From Clostridium uliginosum (GTDB lineage: Bacteria; Bacillota; Clostridia; Clostridiales; Clostridiaceae), in NCBI RefSeq assembly GCF_900112485.1, contig NZ_FOMG01000004.1:62001-126000 (forward strand): 64,000 nt of DNA. The letters are read 5' to 3'. Both the position numbers and the translations under genes were made by a program. Positions 18,960 through 28,026 of the stretch are shown here, in pieces. The notes under the pieces were generated by a model. It was not told the origin of the DNA and did not search any database. It saw nothing but the letters and a program-made list of their open reading frames with translations. Position 1 is the first letter of the stretch. Every line of letters begins with the position of its first letter.

Positions 18960-20699
18960 ATGATAAAAGTTGATAACTTGTCCTACTCATTTCCGCAAAA
19001 AGATTTATATAATAAGATTTCATTTACGCTTCAAGATGATCAGCATTGCGCTTTTATAGGAACAAGTGGTAGTGGAAAAAGTACACTGATAGATATAATT
19101 ATGGATCCTGAAAAATATATGTTCGATGGTAAGCTCGAGATGGACCCAAATTGTAGAATTGGATATGTAAGTCAGTTCTCACAACTAGACAAAACAAAAG
19201 AAACTACAGTTTTCGAATATATAGGGGAAGATTTTATTAAGCTACAAAATGAAATAACATCTATTTGTACTGAAATGGAAACATCTTCAGATATTGATAC
19301 TTTATTAATAAAGTACCAACAAGCTTTAGACTCACTTGATGCAATTGGTGGGGATGATTTCGAAAGCAACCTTATTAAGAAACTAAATCTTGCAAACCTA
19401 AACAAGTATAAAGATCTAATGGTATCTGAACTTAGTGGTGGTGAGTTCAAACTTATTCAAGTGATTAAGGAAATGCTTAATAGTCCAGACTTAATTATTA
19501 TGGACGAACCAGATGTGTTTTTAGACTTTGAAAACCTTAATTCTCTTAAAAATCTAATTAATTCTCACAAGGGAATAATGTTAGTTATTACGCACAACAG
19601 ATATCTATTGAATCATTGTTTTAATAAAATTATTCACCTTGAAAATATGGAGCTTCAAGAGTTTGATGGAAGATATATTGATTATAACTTCACATTACTT
19701 CAAACTAAAATTGAGTTGCAGGAACTAGCTATTGCTGATGATGAAGAAATTAAGAGAAACGAGCACATAATCAATAAACTAAGAGATAGAGCAGAAATTA
19801 CAGGTGAAACTTCTGCTGGAAAATATCTAAAAGCTAGAATGAAATTTCAAGAAAGATTAGAAAATCGTAGAATTAAAACACCATTTGTAGATATTAAGCA
19901 ACCAAATATTCGTTTAGCTACTTATAATGAAATCGAAGAAATCATTGCTTTAAAAGTTAATAATTACAGTGCTAGCTTTGATGAGATGCTTTTAGAAAAT
20001 GTTAACTTTGAGATTAAATCTACTGATAAAGTAGCTCTTATTGGGTCAAACGGTACTGGAAAAACGACTCTACTAAGAGATATCTTTAAAAATAATAATG
20101 CTGCTATTGAAATAAATTCTGACGTTGAAGTAGCTTATTTATCTCAGCTTCAAGGAGAAATACTAAATGAATCTAATACAATACTTGAAGAATTCTTAGA
20201 TTCAGGATTTAAAACTTATAAAGAGGTTAAATCATATATTTCAAACTATGGTTTTGACGAACAAATCATTGACCAAAAGATAGGATCTTTATCTGGTGGA
20301 GAAAAAAATATACTTCAATTAGCTAAAGTTTCTGCTGGTAAATCAAACATGTTGCTTCTAGATGAACCGACAAGTCATTTAGATACCTATTCGCAAATAG
20401 CACTTGAAAAAGCCATAAAAAATTATGACGGTGCGATTCTCATGATTTCTCATGATTACTACTCTATAATAAACTGTGTGGATTATGTTTTAATTATTGA
20501 AGATAAGACAATTAGAAAAATGAGTATGCGAAAATTTAGAAAGATGATTTATGCGAAGTATTTTGATAAAGACTATTTAGAAATTGAACAAAAGAAAAGA
20601 TCAGTTGAAACGAAAATAGAATTAGCTTTACAAAATACTGATTTTGAGCTTGCAAAAAATTTATCTGAAGAGTTAGAATCGCTGATTAAGTTACTTTAA
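18960..20699 (+). CDS. ABC-F ATPase (ribosome-protection type)
   Basis: 579 residues from ATG 18960, which has AGAGGTGAT five nt upstream; an in-frame ATG at 18939 precedes that site and is less likely. Two ABC domains without membrane segments: Walker A GTSGSGKST (about 35) and GSNGTGKTT (about 362), signatures SELSGGE (about 157) and SLSGGE (about 444), Walker B LIIMDEP and LLLDEPTSHLD. The interdomain linker (about 225-310) is helical and charged, as in ABC-F proteins that reach the peptidyl transferase centre. The first Walker B continues DVFLD rather than TNHLD. Members of this group rescue ribosomes from PTC antibiotics (Vga/Lsa/OptrA-like) or act as translation factors. The attenuator favours a resistance role. 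A 143-bp piece of this gene recurs at 30465. Confidence 0.9.
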   Translation: MIKVDNLSYSFPQKDLYNKISFTLQDDQHCAFIGTSGSGKSTLIDIIMDPEKYMFDGKLEMDPNCRIGYVSQFSQLDKTKETTVFEYIGEDFIKLQNEITSICTEMETSSDIDTLLIKYQQALDSLDAIGGDDFESNLIKKLNLANLNKYKDLMVSELSGGEFKLIQVIKEMLNSPDLIIMDEPDVFLDFENLNSLKNLINSHKGIMLVITHNRYLLNHCFNKIIHLENMELQEFDGRYIDYNFTLLQTKIELQELAIADDEEIKRNEHIINKLRDRAEITGETSAGKYLKARMKFQERLENRRIKTPFVDIKQPNIRLATYNEIEEIIALKVNNYSASFDEMLLENVNFEIKSTDKVALIGSNGTGKTTLLRDIFKNNNAAIEINSDVEVAYLSQLQGEILNESNTILEEFLDSGFKTYKEVKSYISNYGFDEQIIDQKIGSLSGGEKNILQLAKVSAGKSNMLLLDEPTSHLDTYSQIALEKAIKNYDGAILMISHDYYSIINCVDYVLIIEDKTIRKMSMRKFRKMIYAKYFDKDYLEIEQKKRSVETKIELALQNTDFELAKNLSEELESLIKLL

Positions 20700-20848
20700 A
20701 TCTTATATTTTTTTACTTAGGACGTTAGCAAAGGGGTTTAGCTATATCTAGGCGTTAATTCTTTGACGCTTACCTCTTATCAAACAAAAGCAGATAAAAT
20801 TATTCTTAATAAAATCACAATTTTTATTAAAAAATCACATAAATCTAA

Positions 20849-20904
20849 GAGCCTAAATTAGAAAATTCTTTGAAAGATTTTCTAATTTAGGCTCATTATT
20901 TTTT
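20849..20904 (+). terminator. Terminator of the ABC-F gene
   Basis: 18-bp perfect stem 20849-20866 (GAGCCTAAATTAGAAAAT) with 20877-20894, 10-nt loop, followed by ATTATTTTTT. The 20700-20848 stretch before it holds nothing recognised. Confidence 0.92.
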
Positions 20905-21073
20905 ATATTTATAATAAACTAAACAACTTGTACTTTGAACTCTTTCTTTTCTTGAGATGGAGTTTTTATGAAACACTAAGCATTAAATTTCTGGTAATAT
21001 TTTCAATCTTCAGAGGGCTTATCAGAACCGAAGGGACTAATTGCTAACCTTTATCATACAGGAATCCTACCTG

Positions 21074-22519
21074 TTATATATCTACTTTACTTACGGTACG
21101 AAGTCTGCCTTTGATAGGTGTTTTTTGTAACTCCTGAAACACCCATTCCCCTTTATTATTTAATATTTCTACAAAGGTAGATATATCAACTATATTGATG
21201 ATTCCTATATCTTCCTTTGTCATGCCCTCAATATTGCAAAGTGTGCCTACAATATCTACAGCCCTCATCTTTGTTTTCTTACCTGCATTAATATGTAATT
21301 TCATAATCTCTTTAGTAAGCTCAGCACCTTTTATTTCTTTAATTTCAGGTCTTGTATTCATTTTCAAAGCAAATTCTTGTTTGAAATTATTTACAGTTTC
21401 CATTGAAGGTCTTCCCTTCAAAAGAATCTCTTTACCGATATATTCATGTATATCATTTAAAAACTTACTTTCATTTTGTGTTACAAACGTAATTGCTCTA
21501 CCCATCTTGCCTATGCGTCCAGTTCTTCCTATCCTATGAACATAGCTTTCCTTGTCTTCTGGTATATCATAATTAATTACATGCGTGATATTATCTATAT
21601 CTATACCTCTAGCTGCAACATCTGTAGCTATCAGATATCTAAAATAACCTTGTTTAAAATTATTCATTACTCTTAATCTATCACTTTGTTCCATTCCACC
21701 ATGTATTTTTCTACAAGTATACTGGAGATTTGCCAGCTCATTATAAACTTCATCTACCTTTTGTTTTGTATTGCAGAATATTATACAACTATCTGGATTT
21801 TCTATTATAGTTATATCTCTTAAAAGTTCTATTTTATCCAATTCATTTACGTTATATCTTTCTTGACATATATTATCTGCTGCTTTATTTTGCGCCTCTA
21901 TTTCAATATGTATAGGATCTTTCATATATTTGTTGCATAAAGTCTCTATGTCTTTTGGCATTGTGGCTGAGAATAACATCGTCACACGTTCTTTTGATAA
22001 GCTTTTTATTATTGTTTCTATCTGCTCTACAAATCCCATATTAAGCATTTCATCAGCTTCATCTATTATAAGATACTTTATCTTTGATGTATCAAATGTA
22101 CCTTTTTCTATATGATCTATAATACGACCAGGTGTACCAACTACTATATGTGTTTTTTGTTTAAGTTCCTTTTCTTGATCATATAGAGAGGACTTTCCAT
22201 AAATTGCAGATACTTTAAGTCTTTTAAATCTACCTATATTAAAAATATCTTCTTTGACTTGGATAGCAAGTTCTCTTGTTGGTGTAATCACTAATGCTTG
22301 AGGTTTATTTTCTTCCCAGTCCACTAATTGACAAATAGGAATAGAATATGCTGCAGTCTTCCCGCTTCCAGTTTGAGACTTTACTACTATATCCTTTTCC
22401 GTTAACGCAATCGGTATAACCTGTTTTTGGACTTTTGTAAGTTCCTTGAAATTTAACATACTAATTGCTTTTAATAACTCACTGCTTAACTTATAATCAT
22501 TAAAATTTGCTTTTATCAT
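21074..22519 (-). CDS. dbpA: DEAD-box RNA helicase, DbpA/YxiN type
   Basis: 481 residues. Q-motif region [16 protein letters not shown], motif [27 protein letters not shown], motif [29 protein letters not shown] and [13 protein letters not shown] give a complete SF2 core (1-365). The C-terminal 75 residues ([20 protein letters not shown]...[11 protein letters not shown]) match the DbpA RNA-binding domain, which recognises 23S rRNA hairpin 92, so a role in 50S assembly is expected. Start ATG 22519 with AGAGATGATTAA spacing. Monocistronic. Confidence 0.93.
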   Translation of the reverse strand: MIKANFNDYKLSSELLKAISMLNFKELTKVQKQVIPIALTEKDIVVKSQTGSGKTAAYSIPICQLVDWEENKPQALVITPTRELAIQVKEDIFNIGRFKRLKVSAIYGKSSLYDQEKELKQKTHIVVGTPGRIIDHIEKGTFDTSKIKYLIIDEADEMLNMGFVEQIETIIKSLSKERVTMLFSATMPKDIETLCNKYMKDPIHIEIEAQNKAADNICQERYNVNELDKIELLRDITIIENPDSCIIFCNTKQKVDEVYNELANLQYTCRKIHGGMEQSDRLRVMNNFKQGYFRYLIATDVAARGIDIDNITHVINYDIPEDKESYVHRIGRTGRIGKMGRAITFVTQNESKFLNDIHEYIGKEILLKGRPSMETVNNFKQEFALKMNTRPEIKEIKGAELTKEIMKLHINAGKKTKMRAVDIVGTLCNIEGMTKEDIGIINIVDISTFVEILNNKGEWVFQELQKTPIKGRLRTVSKVDI

Positions 22520-22664
22520 TTAATCATCTCTTTTCCTATATTTTTTTACTATTATTTTTACAAATATACTTTTTTACCTATAGCTAGAATCCGTAAAACT
22601 TCACCTGAAAAGTTTCACTTTATGTTTCACACATAAGGGTTATCCATTTATTCATCATAGTATT

Positions 22665-22743
22665 ATGTATATTATTAATGGCCTTTATGACCCATTCATA
22701 ACCTCTAGTATAACATAAATCAAACCTTGAGTAGTCATCTGTC
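22665..22743. repeat. Dispersed 75-80 bp repeat, copy B
   Basis: See 18614-18690; same orientation. Immediately followed by the Rpn relic at 22773. Confidence 0.6.
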
Positions 22744-22772
22744 TGCTGCAAAGCTAATTTCAATATTAAAAT

Positions 22773-22798
22773 CATCCTCTGTTATATGAAAACTCGTA
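22773..22798 (-). pseudogene. Micro-relic of an Rpn-family nuclease gene
   Basis: 26 bases identical but for one to 31329-31354; on the minus strand both read TSFHITED, part of the Rpn-like gene at 30837-31506. Confidence 0.55.
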
Positions 22799-23046
22799 TT
22801 AATCAAACAAAAATAGTTAAAAGCAAATAAAAAAATCGCAGGCGACTATGGAGCCGTAGATTTTTTTTACGCATCTGTCTTTTCGAACGCATGTGAGAAA
22901 AATCTGGCAGGCGAATATATTTGTTTTTTATTCTTTAGGTTTTTGTCAAATGTATTTTGTTAGCTTATTATATAAGTTATCCACAGATTTAAATGTATTA
23001 TAAATTCCTAAAGAATAAAAAAGCACTCCATCTGATTAAAGACATA

Positions 23047-23091
23047 AAAAATAACAAGTTCCCTATAATATATAGTTGAACTTGTTATTTT
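23047..23091 (-). terminator. Terminator of the lactate/Etf operon
   Basis: Stem AAAATAACAAGTTC (23048-23061) / GAACTTGTTATTTT (23078-23091). On the minus strand it is followed by TTTTTATGTC. It shares the AATAACAAGT core with the hairpins at 30614 and 58305. Confidence 0.75.
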
Positions 23092-23117
23092 CATAGTTTA
23101 TTTAAATAGGTTTAATG

Positions 23118-23177
23118 CACAATCAAAAAATGCTAGTTCAATATAATTGATATTTAATCTATTATTTTTTGATTGTG
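23118..23177 (-). repeat. Hairpin between acyl-CoA dehydrogenase and terminator
   Basis: 14-bp perfect arms CACAATCAAAAAAT (23118-23131) and 23164-23177 enclosing 32 nt with a small inner palindrome. No T-run after it, so perhaps 3' end stabilisation rather than termination. Confidence 0.6.
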
Positions 23178-23217
23178 TTTAACTAGAGAGCAAATTTATT
23201 AGATTTTAAAATATGGC

Positions 23218-24357
23218 TTATCTAAGCATCCATCCTGAAATCACCATCATTTGAACTTCTGATGTTCCTTCATAGATTTCTGTTATCTTAGCATCACGCA
23301 TCATTCTTTCAATTGGATAATCACTTGAATATCCATAGCCACCAAATAATTGCAGGCAACGATTTGTTACATCAGTAGCATTTCTAGAAGCAACCAATTT
23401 TGCCATAGCAGCTAAATGTGTATATTTTTCATGATCATCTTTTGCACATGCTGCTTGATATACTAAAAGTTTTGCAGCTTCTGTACTTGCACGCATTTGT
23501 GCAAGTTCAAATTGAGTATTTTGGAATTGTGAAATTGATTTTCCAAATTGAACACGCTCTTTAACATATTTTACTGTTTCTTCTATTGCACCTTCTGCAA
23601 TACCAAGAGCTTGTGCTGCAATACCAATACGTCCTCCATCAAGAGTCGCCATTGCAATTCCAAATCCTTTACCTTCTTCTCCTAAAAGATTTTCCTTTGG
23701 AACTATGCAGTTATCAAAGAATAATTCACATGTAGAAGATGCACGAATTCCCATCTTTAATTCATGAGTTCCAACAGAAAAACCTGGGAAATCTTTTTCA
23801 ACGATAAATGCTGAAATACCCTTTGTTCCCTTGCTCTTATCTGTCATAGCAAAAACAATATATATCTCTGCATATCCTGCATTTGTAATGAAAATCTTGC
23901 TTCCATTTAATACATAATGGTCTCCTTCAAGTACCGCTGTTGTCTTTTGCATAGAGGCATCAGTTCCAGCAACAGGTTCTGTTAATCCAAATGCACCTAA
24001 TTTTTCACCTGAAGCAAGTGGTTTTAAATATTTTGCTTTTTGCTCTTCTGTACCAAAAGCATGAATTGGAGTTGCACAAAGACTTGTATGTGCTGAAACA
24101 ATAACACCTGTTGTCGCGCAACATTTAGATAATTCTTCTACACATTGTACATAACTTAATGTGTCCATTCCTGCTCCGCCGTATTCTTCAGAAAATGGAA
24201 TTCCAAGTAAGCCCATTTCAGCCATTTTTGCTACATTCTCTTCTGGAAAACGCATGCTTTCATCAATTTCTTTTGCGATTGGTTTTACCTCATTTTCTGC
24301 AAACTCGCGATACATTTCTTGTAATTGTTCATGGTTTTCATCTTGTCTAAAATTCAT
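23218..24357 (-). CDS. Acyl-CoA dehydrogenase (butyryl-CoA dehydrogenase type)
   Basis: 379 residues, standard length for short-chain acyl-CoA dehydrogenases. FAD flavoprotein that interconverts acyl-CoA and enoyl-CoA using Etf. Signatures: [50 protein letters not shown] and the catalytic base in [10 protein letters not shown] near residue 365. Last gene of an operon starting with etfBA and including lactate permease and FAD lactate dehydrogenase, rather than the usual crt-bcd-etfBA-hbd set. It may let electrons from lactate flow through the shared Etf to enoyl-CoA (inference). Start ATG 24357 follows GGCAGGAG, seven nt. Confidence 0.92.
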   Translation of the reverse strand: MNFRQDENHEQLQEMYREFAENEVKPIAKEIDESMRFPEENVAKMAEMGLLGIPFSEEYGGAGMDTLSYVQCVEELSKCCATTGVIVSAHTSLCATPIHAFGTEEQKAKYLKPLASGEKLGAFGLTEPVAGTDASMQKTTAVLEGDHYVLNGSKIFITNAGYAEIYIVFAMTDKSKGTKGISAFIVEKDFPGFSVGTHELKMGIRASSTCELFFDNCIVPKENLLGEEGKGFGIAMATLDGGRIGIAAQALGIAEGAIEETVKYVKERVQFGKSISQFQNTQFELAQMRASTEAAKLLVYQAACAKDDHEKYTHLAAMAKLVASRNATDVTNRCLQLFGGYGYSSDYPIERMMRDAKITEIYEGTSEVQMMVISGWMLR

Positions 24358-24392
24358 ATTAATCTCCTGCCTTCCTTTTTTCCTTTTTTTAA

Positions 24393-24524
24393 TTTGTGGG
24401 ATATCAATTGTTTTTTCTTAATTCCTTTTCTTGTTTTGTGGGACATCTTTTCATTTTTCTTTCATTTTTACTTTTTGTGGGATACGCTTATTTTAATTTT
24501 TCCTTATTTACTTTTATGGGATAT
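24393..24524. repeat. Degenerate ~40-bp tandem repeat in the lctD-acyl-CoA dehydrogenase spacer
   Basis: The motif TTGTGGGAYAY starts at 24393, 24435 and 24475 and recurs as TTATGGGATAT at 24514, spaced 42, 40 and 39 nt and separated by T/C-rich stretches. The transcript is therefore purine-rich with ATATCCCA boxes. Confidence 0.7.
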
Positions 24525-24545
24525 TTATATATATAAACTTTTTTA

Positions 24546-25982
24546 TTATGAGCTTAAACCTTCTATTTGGCTACATACTTTACCTGGATTCATAATGGAA
24601 TTTGGATCAAAGACTTTTTTAATGCCTTTCATTAATTCCATATTTATTTCTCCAATGCTATCTCTTAAATAGCTAACCTTTCCACTACCAATTCCATGTT
24701 CTCCTGAAACAAGGCCTCCACATTTTATTGCTTCCTCGTAAATAATCTTAAAGAATTTATCAACTCTTGTTTTAAACTCTTCTTCTTCTAAATCATTACT
24801 GCATTGGTATATGTGAAGATTTCCATCTCCTGCATGTCCAAAGCTTTTAATAGTTATTCCACACTCTTCACCAGTTTTATTTACAAATGCAAGATAAGGA
24901 GCAATTTTATTTACTGGAACTACAACATCACATTCATCTAATAATTTTGTTTCTGCCATAATGGCTTCAAGGAAACTAGAACGTGCAGCCCACGCATCCT
25001 TAATTTTTGCTGGTGTATCAGCTACAAGCACATCAATTGCTCCTGATTCTAATACTATTTCACTAGCTTGTTCTATAAGATTATTTAACTCATCTTCATT
25101 ACCCGCATCAATAGTTACAAGTAAATAAGCATTTGCAGTTACTCCATCAATTACTTGTGGGAAGACGCTTTTTCCAATATATCTTTCACTAGATAAAACG
25201 ATTTCTCTTTCCATAAATTCTATAGCTTGCGGATTCATGTGTTCCATTTTAAATTTAGGAACAGTAGAAATACAATCATCTAAATTTTCAAAAGGTATAA
25301 TTAAACTTGCAACTACCTTTGGTGCTGGCATGATTTTAAGTGTAAGTTCAGTAATAACTCCAAGGGTACCTTCTGAACCAATCATTAAATTCAAAAGACT
25401 ATAACCTGAACTTGTTTTCGATACTGTAGCTCCAAAGTCTGTTACTTCACCTGTTGGAAGTACAACCTTCATTGCACGTACATAATCACGTGTTGCACCG
25501 TATTTTACAGCTCTCATTCCACCAGCATTAGTTGCAACATTTCCACCTAGGCAAGCGAATTTTTCACCTGGGTCTGGAGCATATAATAATCCTTGTTTTA
25601 AACAGTCCTCTGCAAGATCGTTTAATAAAACACCAGCCTCTACACGTACAATAAAATTCTCTAAGTCATAAGAAAGTATTTTATTCATCTTTGTAATATC
25701 AATTAAAACTCCTCCGAGTAGTGGAACTGCTCCACCTACAAGCCCCGTTCCTGCTCCTCTTGGAGTTACTGGTATTTTATTTTCATCACATATTTTTACT
25801 ACCTTTGAAACTTCTTCAGTAGAATGTGCCATAAATACAACTTGTGGAGCTGCTTTCCCATAGATAGGCATTTCATCGTGACTGTAATCTTCATTTATAT
25901 CTTCACCTGTTAAAATATGCCCTGGAGCTGCCTCCTGTAATTTCGTGATTAATTCTTCTGTCAATTGATTATACTCAGCCAT
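24546..25982 (-). CDS. lctD: FAD-binding lactate dehydrogenase (LctD/GlcD family)
   Basis: 478 residues from ATG 25982 (GGAAA eight nt upstream; the frame also has ATG at 25991, too close to the site). PCMH-type FAD domain: VTPRGAGTGLVGGAVPL, CLGGNVATNAGGMRAVKYG, SEGTLGVITELTL. C-terminal FAD-oxidase domain: FGHAGDGNLHIY, VSGEHGIGSGKVSYL, and tail KVFDPNSIMNPGK. In Acetobacterium woodii the homologous Ldh works with EtfAB to oxidise lactate with NAD+ at the expense of reduced ferredoxin (electron confurcation). Linkage to etfBA and a lactate permease supports the same function here; D- versus L-stereospecificity cannot be told. Confidence 0.92.
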   Translation of the reverse strand: MAEYNQLTEELITKLQEAAPGHILTGEDINEDYSHDEMPIYGKAAPQVVFMAHSTEEVSKVVKICDENKIPVTPRGAGTGLVGGAVPLLGGVLIDITKMNKILSYDLENFIVRVEAGVLLNDLAEDCLKQGLLYAPDPGEKFACLGGNVATNAGGMRAVKYGATRDYVRAMKVVLPTGEVTDFGATVSKTSSGYSLLNLMIGSEGTLGVITELTLKIMPAPKVVASLIIPFENLDDCISTVPKFKMEHMNPQAIEFMEREIVLSSERYIGKSVFPQVIDGVTANAYLLVTIDAGNEDELNNLIEQASEIVLESGAIDVLVADTPAKIKDAWAARSSFLEAIMAETKLLDECDVVVPVNKIAPYLAFVNKTGEECGITIKSFGHAGDGNLHIYQCSNDLEEEEFKTRVDKFFKIIYEEAIKCGGLVSGEHGIGSGKVSYLRDSIGEINMELMKGIKKVFDPNSIMNPGKVCSQIEGLSS

Positions 25983-26012
25983 AATAATCATTTCCTTTCT
26001 AATTTATTTAGT

Positions 26013-26193
26013 GCCAAATTTAAATTTTTTCCTAAACTTTTACCTGATATCTTTCATCCCTTATCTTTTTATACTACTTACTACTTACTACTTATCTCTA
26101 ATCTCTTATCTTTTACCCTATTTCCTATACTACTTTTCTTTTTTCACCTTATCTTTTATCTCTCAATACTACTTATCTCTTACTTATTATCTC
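26013..26193. repeat. Low-complexity polypyrimidine spacer between permease and lactate dehydrogenase
   Basis: About 180 nt consisting almost wholly of T/C/A words such as TTATCTCTTA, TACTACTTA (repeated at 26071-26093) and CTTATCTTTTA. The transcript is a run of GATAAG/AGTAGT units, with no hairpin or ribosome site until GAAAGGAAA before lctD. Confidence 0.65.
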
Positions 26194-27738
26194 TTAACTA
26201 AATAAACGTGTGCCTATAAAACATAGGATTCCAGCAATAGTTACATAGCATATATAATATTTAAATACACTTCTTAAAATTTTACTTTCCGAACCAGATT
26301 TGCCTATTGCACTTGCGCCAATTGCAATACTTTGAGGACAAATCATCTTTCCTATACCTGCTCCAAGTGTATTTGCTGCACCCATCCATGCTGCTGAAAG
26401 TCCGAGGTTTTGTGCTGTTTGTACTTGTAATCCTCCAAATAAAACACTGGTGGATGTACCTGAGCCTGTGACAAAGCCTCCAATAGATCCGATTAATGGT
26501 GAAATTAATGGATATGCTCCTCCTGTAACTACAACTAAAAGACTTGCAATATCTGAAATCATTCCACTATAGCTCATTACTTTTGCGGTTGACATAACTG
26601 CACAAATTGTTACAATCGTTTTCCAGTTTGCTTTTAATGTACCTTTTAATACATCAAACATCATTGGCGCTTTTGCACCTTGTGTAAACCCTCCAATAAT
26701 GGCCGCAATAAAGATAATTACACCCGGTGTATTAATCCAACTAAAGGTTAAAGTGTTTCCTCCTTTACCTGCATATACAATTGCACTAGTTTTAAATCCT
26801 GCGATTGCATCATGAATTGGTGGGCATAATGTTGAAGTAAACATTAACATTAAAAATATTAAAATAAATGGGCACCAAGCTTTTACTGCATTACTAAATG
26901 ATAAAGTTGTTTCTTCTTGTTTTTCATTAACTTGAATACAATATTCTTCTTGAGGATTTTTATTAAATATTTTTGCTGAAGCAATTGTACATATCATGCA
27001 ACAAATAGATCCTACTATATTTGGTAATTCTGGTCCAAGTACTGTTGCTGTAATATAAGCAGGTATTGTAAATGATAATGAAGCAACCAAGGTAACAACA
27101 AATACCCCTTTAAGTGCCTTTATTCCCCCACCTACAATGGATGCCATAATAAATGGAGTTATAAAAAGGATAAACGCTTCAATTATCGCTGTGTTTGCTG
27201 CTAGTGAGTTAGCTCCAACTTTCGTTACTGCAGAAAGTGTTACTAAAGGTATTCCAACTGATCCAAAAGCAGTTGGTGCTGTATTGGCAACTAAACATGC
27301 TAGAACTGCTGAAATTGGATTTAATCCAAGACCAGCAAGCATTGATGCTGGAATAGCAACTGCTGTACCGAATCCCGCCATTCCTTCCATGAAAATACCA
27401 AAGCCCCATCCAATAATTAATATTAATACTCTTTTATCTCTAGAAACTCCAGCCAACATTTTTTTAATGGAATTCATTGCGCCTGTACGTAAAATCAAAT
27501 TATACGTAAACAAAGCTGCAACAATAACTAGACAAATTGGCCACAATGCGTTTAGTATTCCTTCTAATACTCCTGTCATAGTATAAATGACATTCAAATT
27601 CCAGAAGAAAATAGCTAAAATCATTGTAAGAACAAGTGCAGTTAAACAGGCTTTAAAACCTGGCATTTTTAATCCGCTAAGTGCAATTATAAGCCAAATA
27701 ATTGGTAATATGGCCATTAAGAATTTTAAAAACAGCAT
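26194..27738 (-). CDS. lctP: Lactate permease
   Basis: 514 residues from ATG 27738, eight nt after AAGGAGG (an in-frame ATG at 27744 is only two nt from the site). LctP/LldP family H+-coupled lactate/glycolate symporter with about 12-13 membrane helices. Family landmarks: GFGIFMEGMAGFGTAVAIPA, ANTAPTAFGSVGIPL, GSIGGFVTGSGTSTSVLFGG, ANTLGAGIGKMICPQSIAIG. It lies between etfA and lctD. A promoter and LldR-like operator sit in the 290-nt gap upstream, so it can be transcribed separately from etfBA. Confidence 0.95.
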   Translation of the reverse strand: MLFLKFLMAILPIIWLIIALSGLKMPGFKACLTALVLTMILAIFFWNLNVIYTMTGVLEGILNALWPICLVIVAALFTYNLILRTGAMNSIKKMLAGVSRDKRVLILIIGWGFGIFMEGMAGFGTAVAIPASMLAGLGLNPISAVLACLVANTAPTAFGSVGIPLVTLSAVTKVGANSLAANTAIIEAFILFITPFIMASIVGGGIKALKGVFVVTLVASLSFTIPAYITATVLGPELPNIVGSICCMICTIASAKIFNKNPQEEYCIQVNEKQEETTLSFSNAVKAWCPFILIFLMLMFTSTLCPPIHDAIAGFKTSAIVYAGKGGNTLTFSWINTPGVIIFIAAIIGGFTQGAKAPMMFDVLKGTLKANWKTIVTICAVMSTAKVMSYSGMISDIASLLVVVTGGAYPLISPLIGSIGGFVTGSGTSTSVLFGGLQVQTAQNLGLSAAWMGAANTLGAGIGKMICPQSIAIGASAIGKSGSESKILRSVFKYYICYVTIAGILCFIGTRLFS

Positions 27739-27787
27739 TTTCATATCCTCCTTATTTAATTTTTAAGTGGTATAATCTTTCACAAAT

Positions 27788-27808
27788 TGGTATGACCATG
27801 GTATTATA
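27788..27808 (-). promoter_or_regulatory. Promoter and GntR/LldR-like operator of lctP
   Basis: TGGTATGACCA (27788-27798) fits the FadR-subfamily consensus TNGTNNNACNA. On the minus strand a -10 TATAAT (27808-27803) lies five nt upstream of it, with a weak -35 (TTAGCA) 18 nt further. The minus-strand form GGTCATACCAATTTGTGA closely matches the etfB operator at 29918-29936. Confidence 0.7.
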
Positions 27809-28026
27809 ATTATCCATCTCTCCACTTGCTAATTAATACTGTTTTAAAAATATACGAATACAATTATTTTTTATATGCTGCGTTTCTTATTAATTTATTT
27901 TTAATAATTCTCTAAGTGTACAAGTGTGAAATTTTATATTTAATTTCATATTCTTGTGAATTGAGATTTATTTTTAAGTTATTGCAATAGCTTTTAGTGA
28001 AATAACCCTTTATCTTAGAAAAAACT

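Larger units (their letters stand above)
22520..23046 (-). other. Repeat-laden intergenic region
   Basis: Between dbpA and the acyl-CoA dehydrogenase terminator. Contains an inverted copy (22594-22621) of the 7525 repeat, copy B of the 18614 repeat and a small Rpn-nuclease relic. It also has short direct repeats GCAGGCGA at 22839 and 22907 and a CGAACGCATGTGAG motif (22883) echoed at 31199-31213. No complete gene. Confidence 0.5.

Noticed and set aside
19172..19450. Antisense 92-codon frame inside the ABC-F gene
   Set aside because: Shadow of the first ABC domain; no ribosome site.
24393..24524. Possible CRISPR-like repeat-spacer array
   Set aside because: Only about 11 bases are shared per unit, spacers are T-rich and similar to each other, and there are no cas genes.
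24325..24672. Plus-strand 115-codon hydrophobic frame opposite the lactate operon
   Set aside because: It is the complement of purine-rich spacer and lctD codons; the Phe/Leu content reflects base composition, not a membrane protein.
25965..26205. Plus-strand hydrophobic frames over the permease-lctD spacer
   Set aside because: Pyrimidine-rich low-complexity DNA gives Leu/Ser/Phe/Tyr runs in all frames; no start site.
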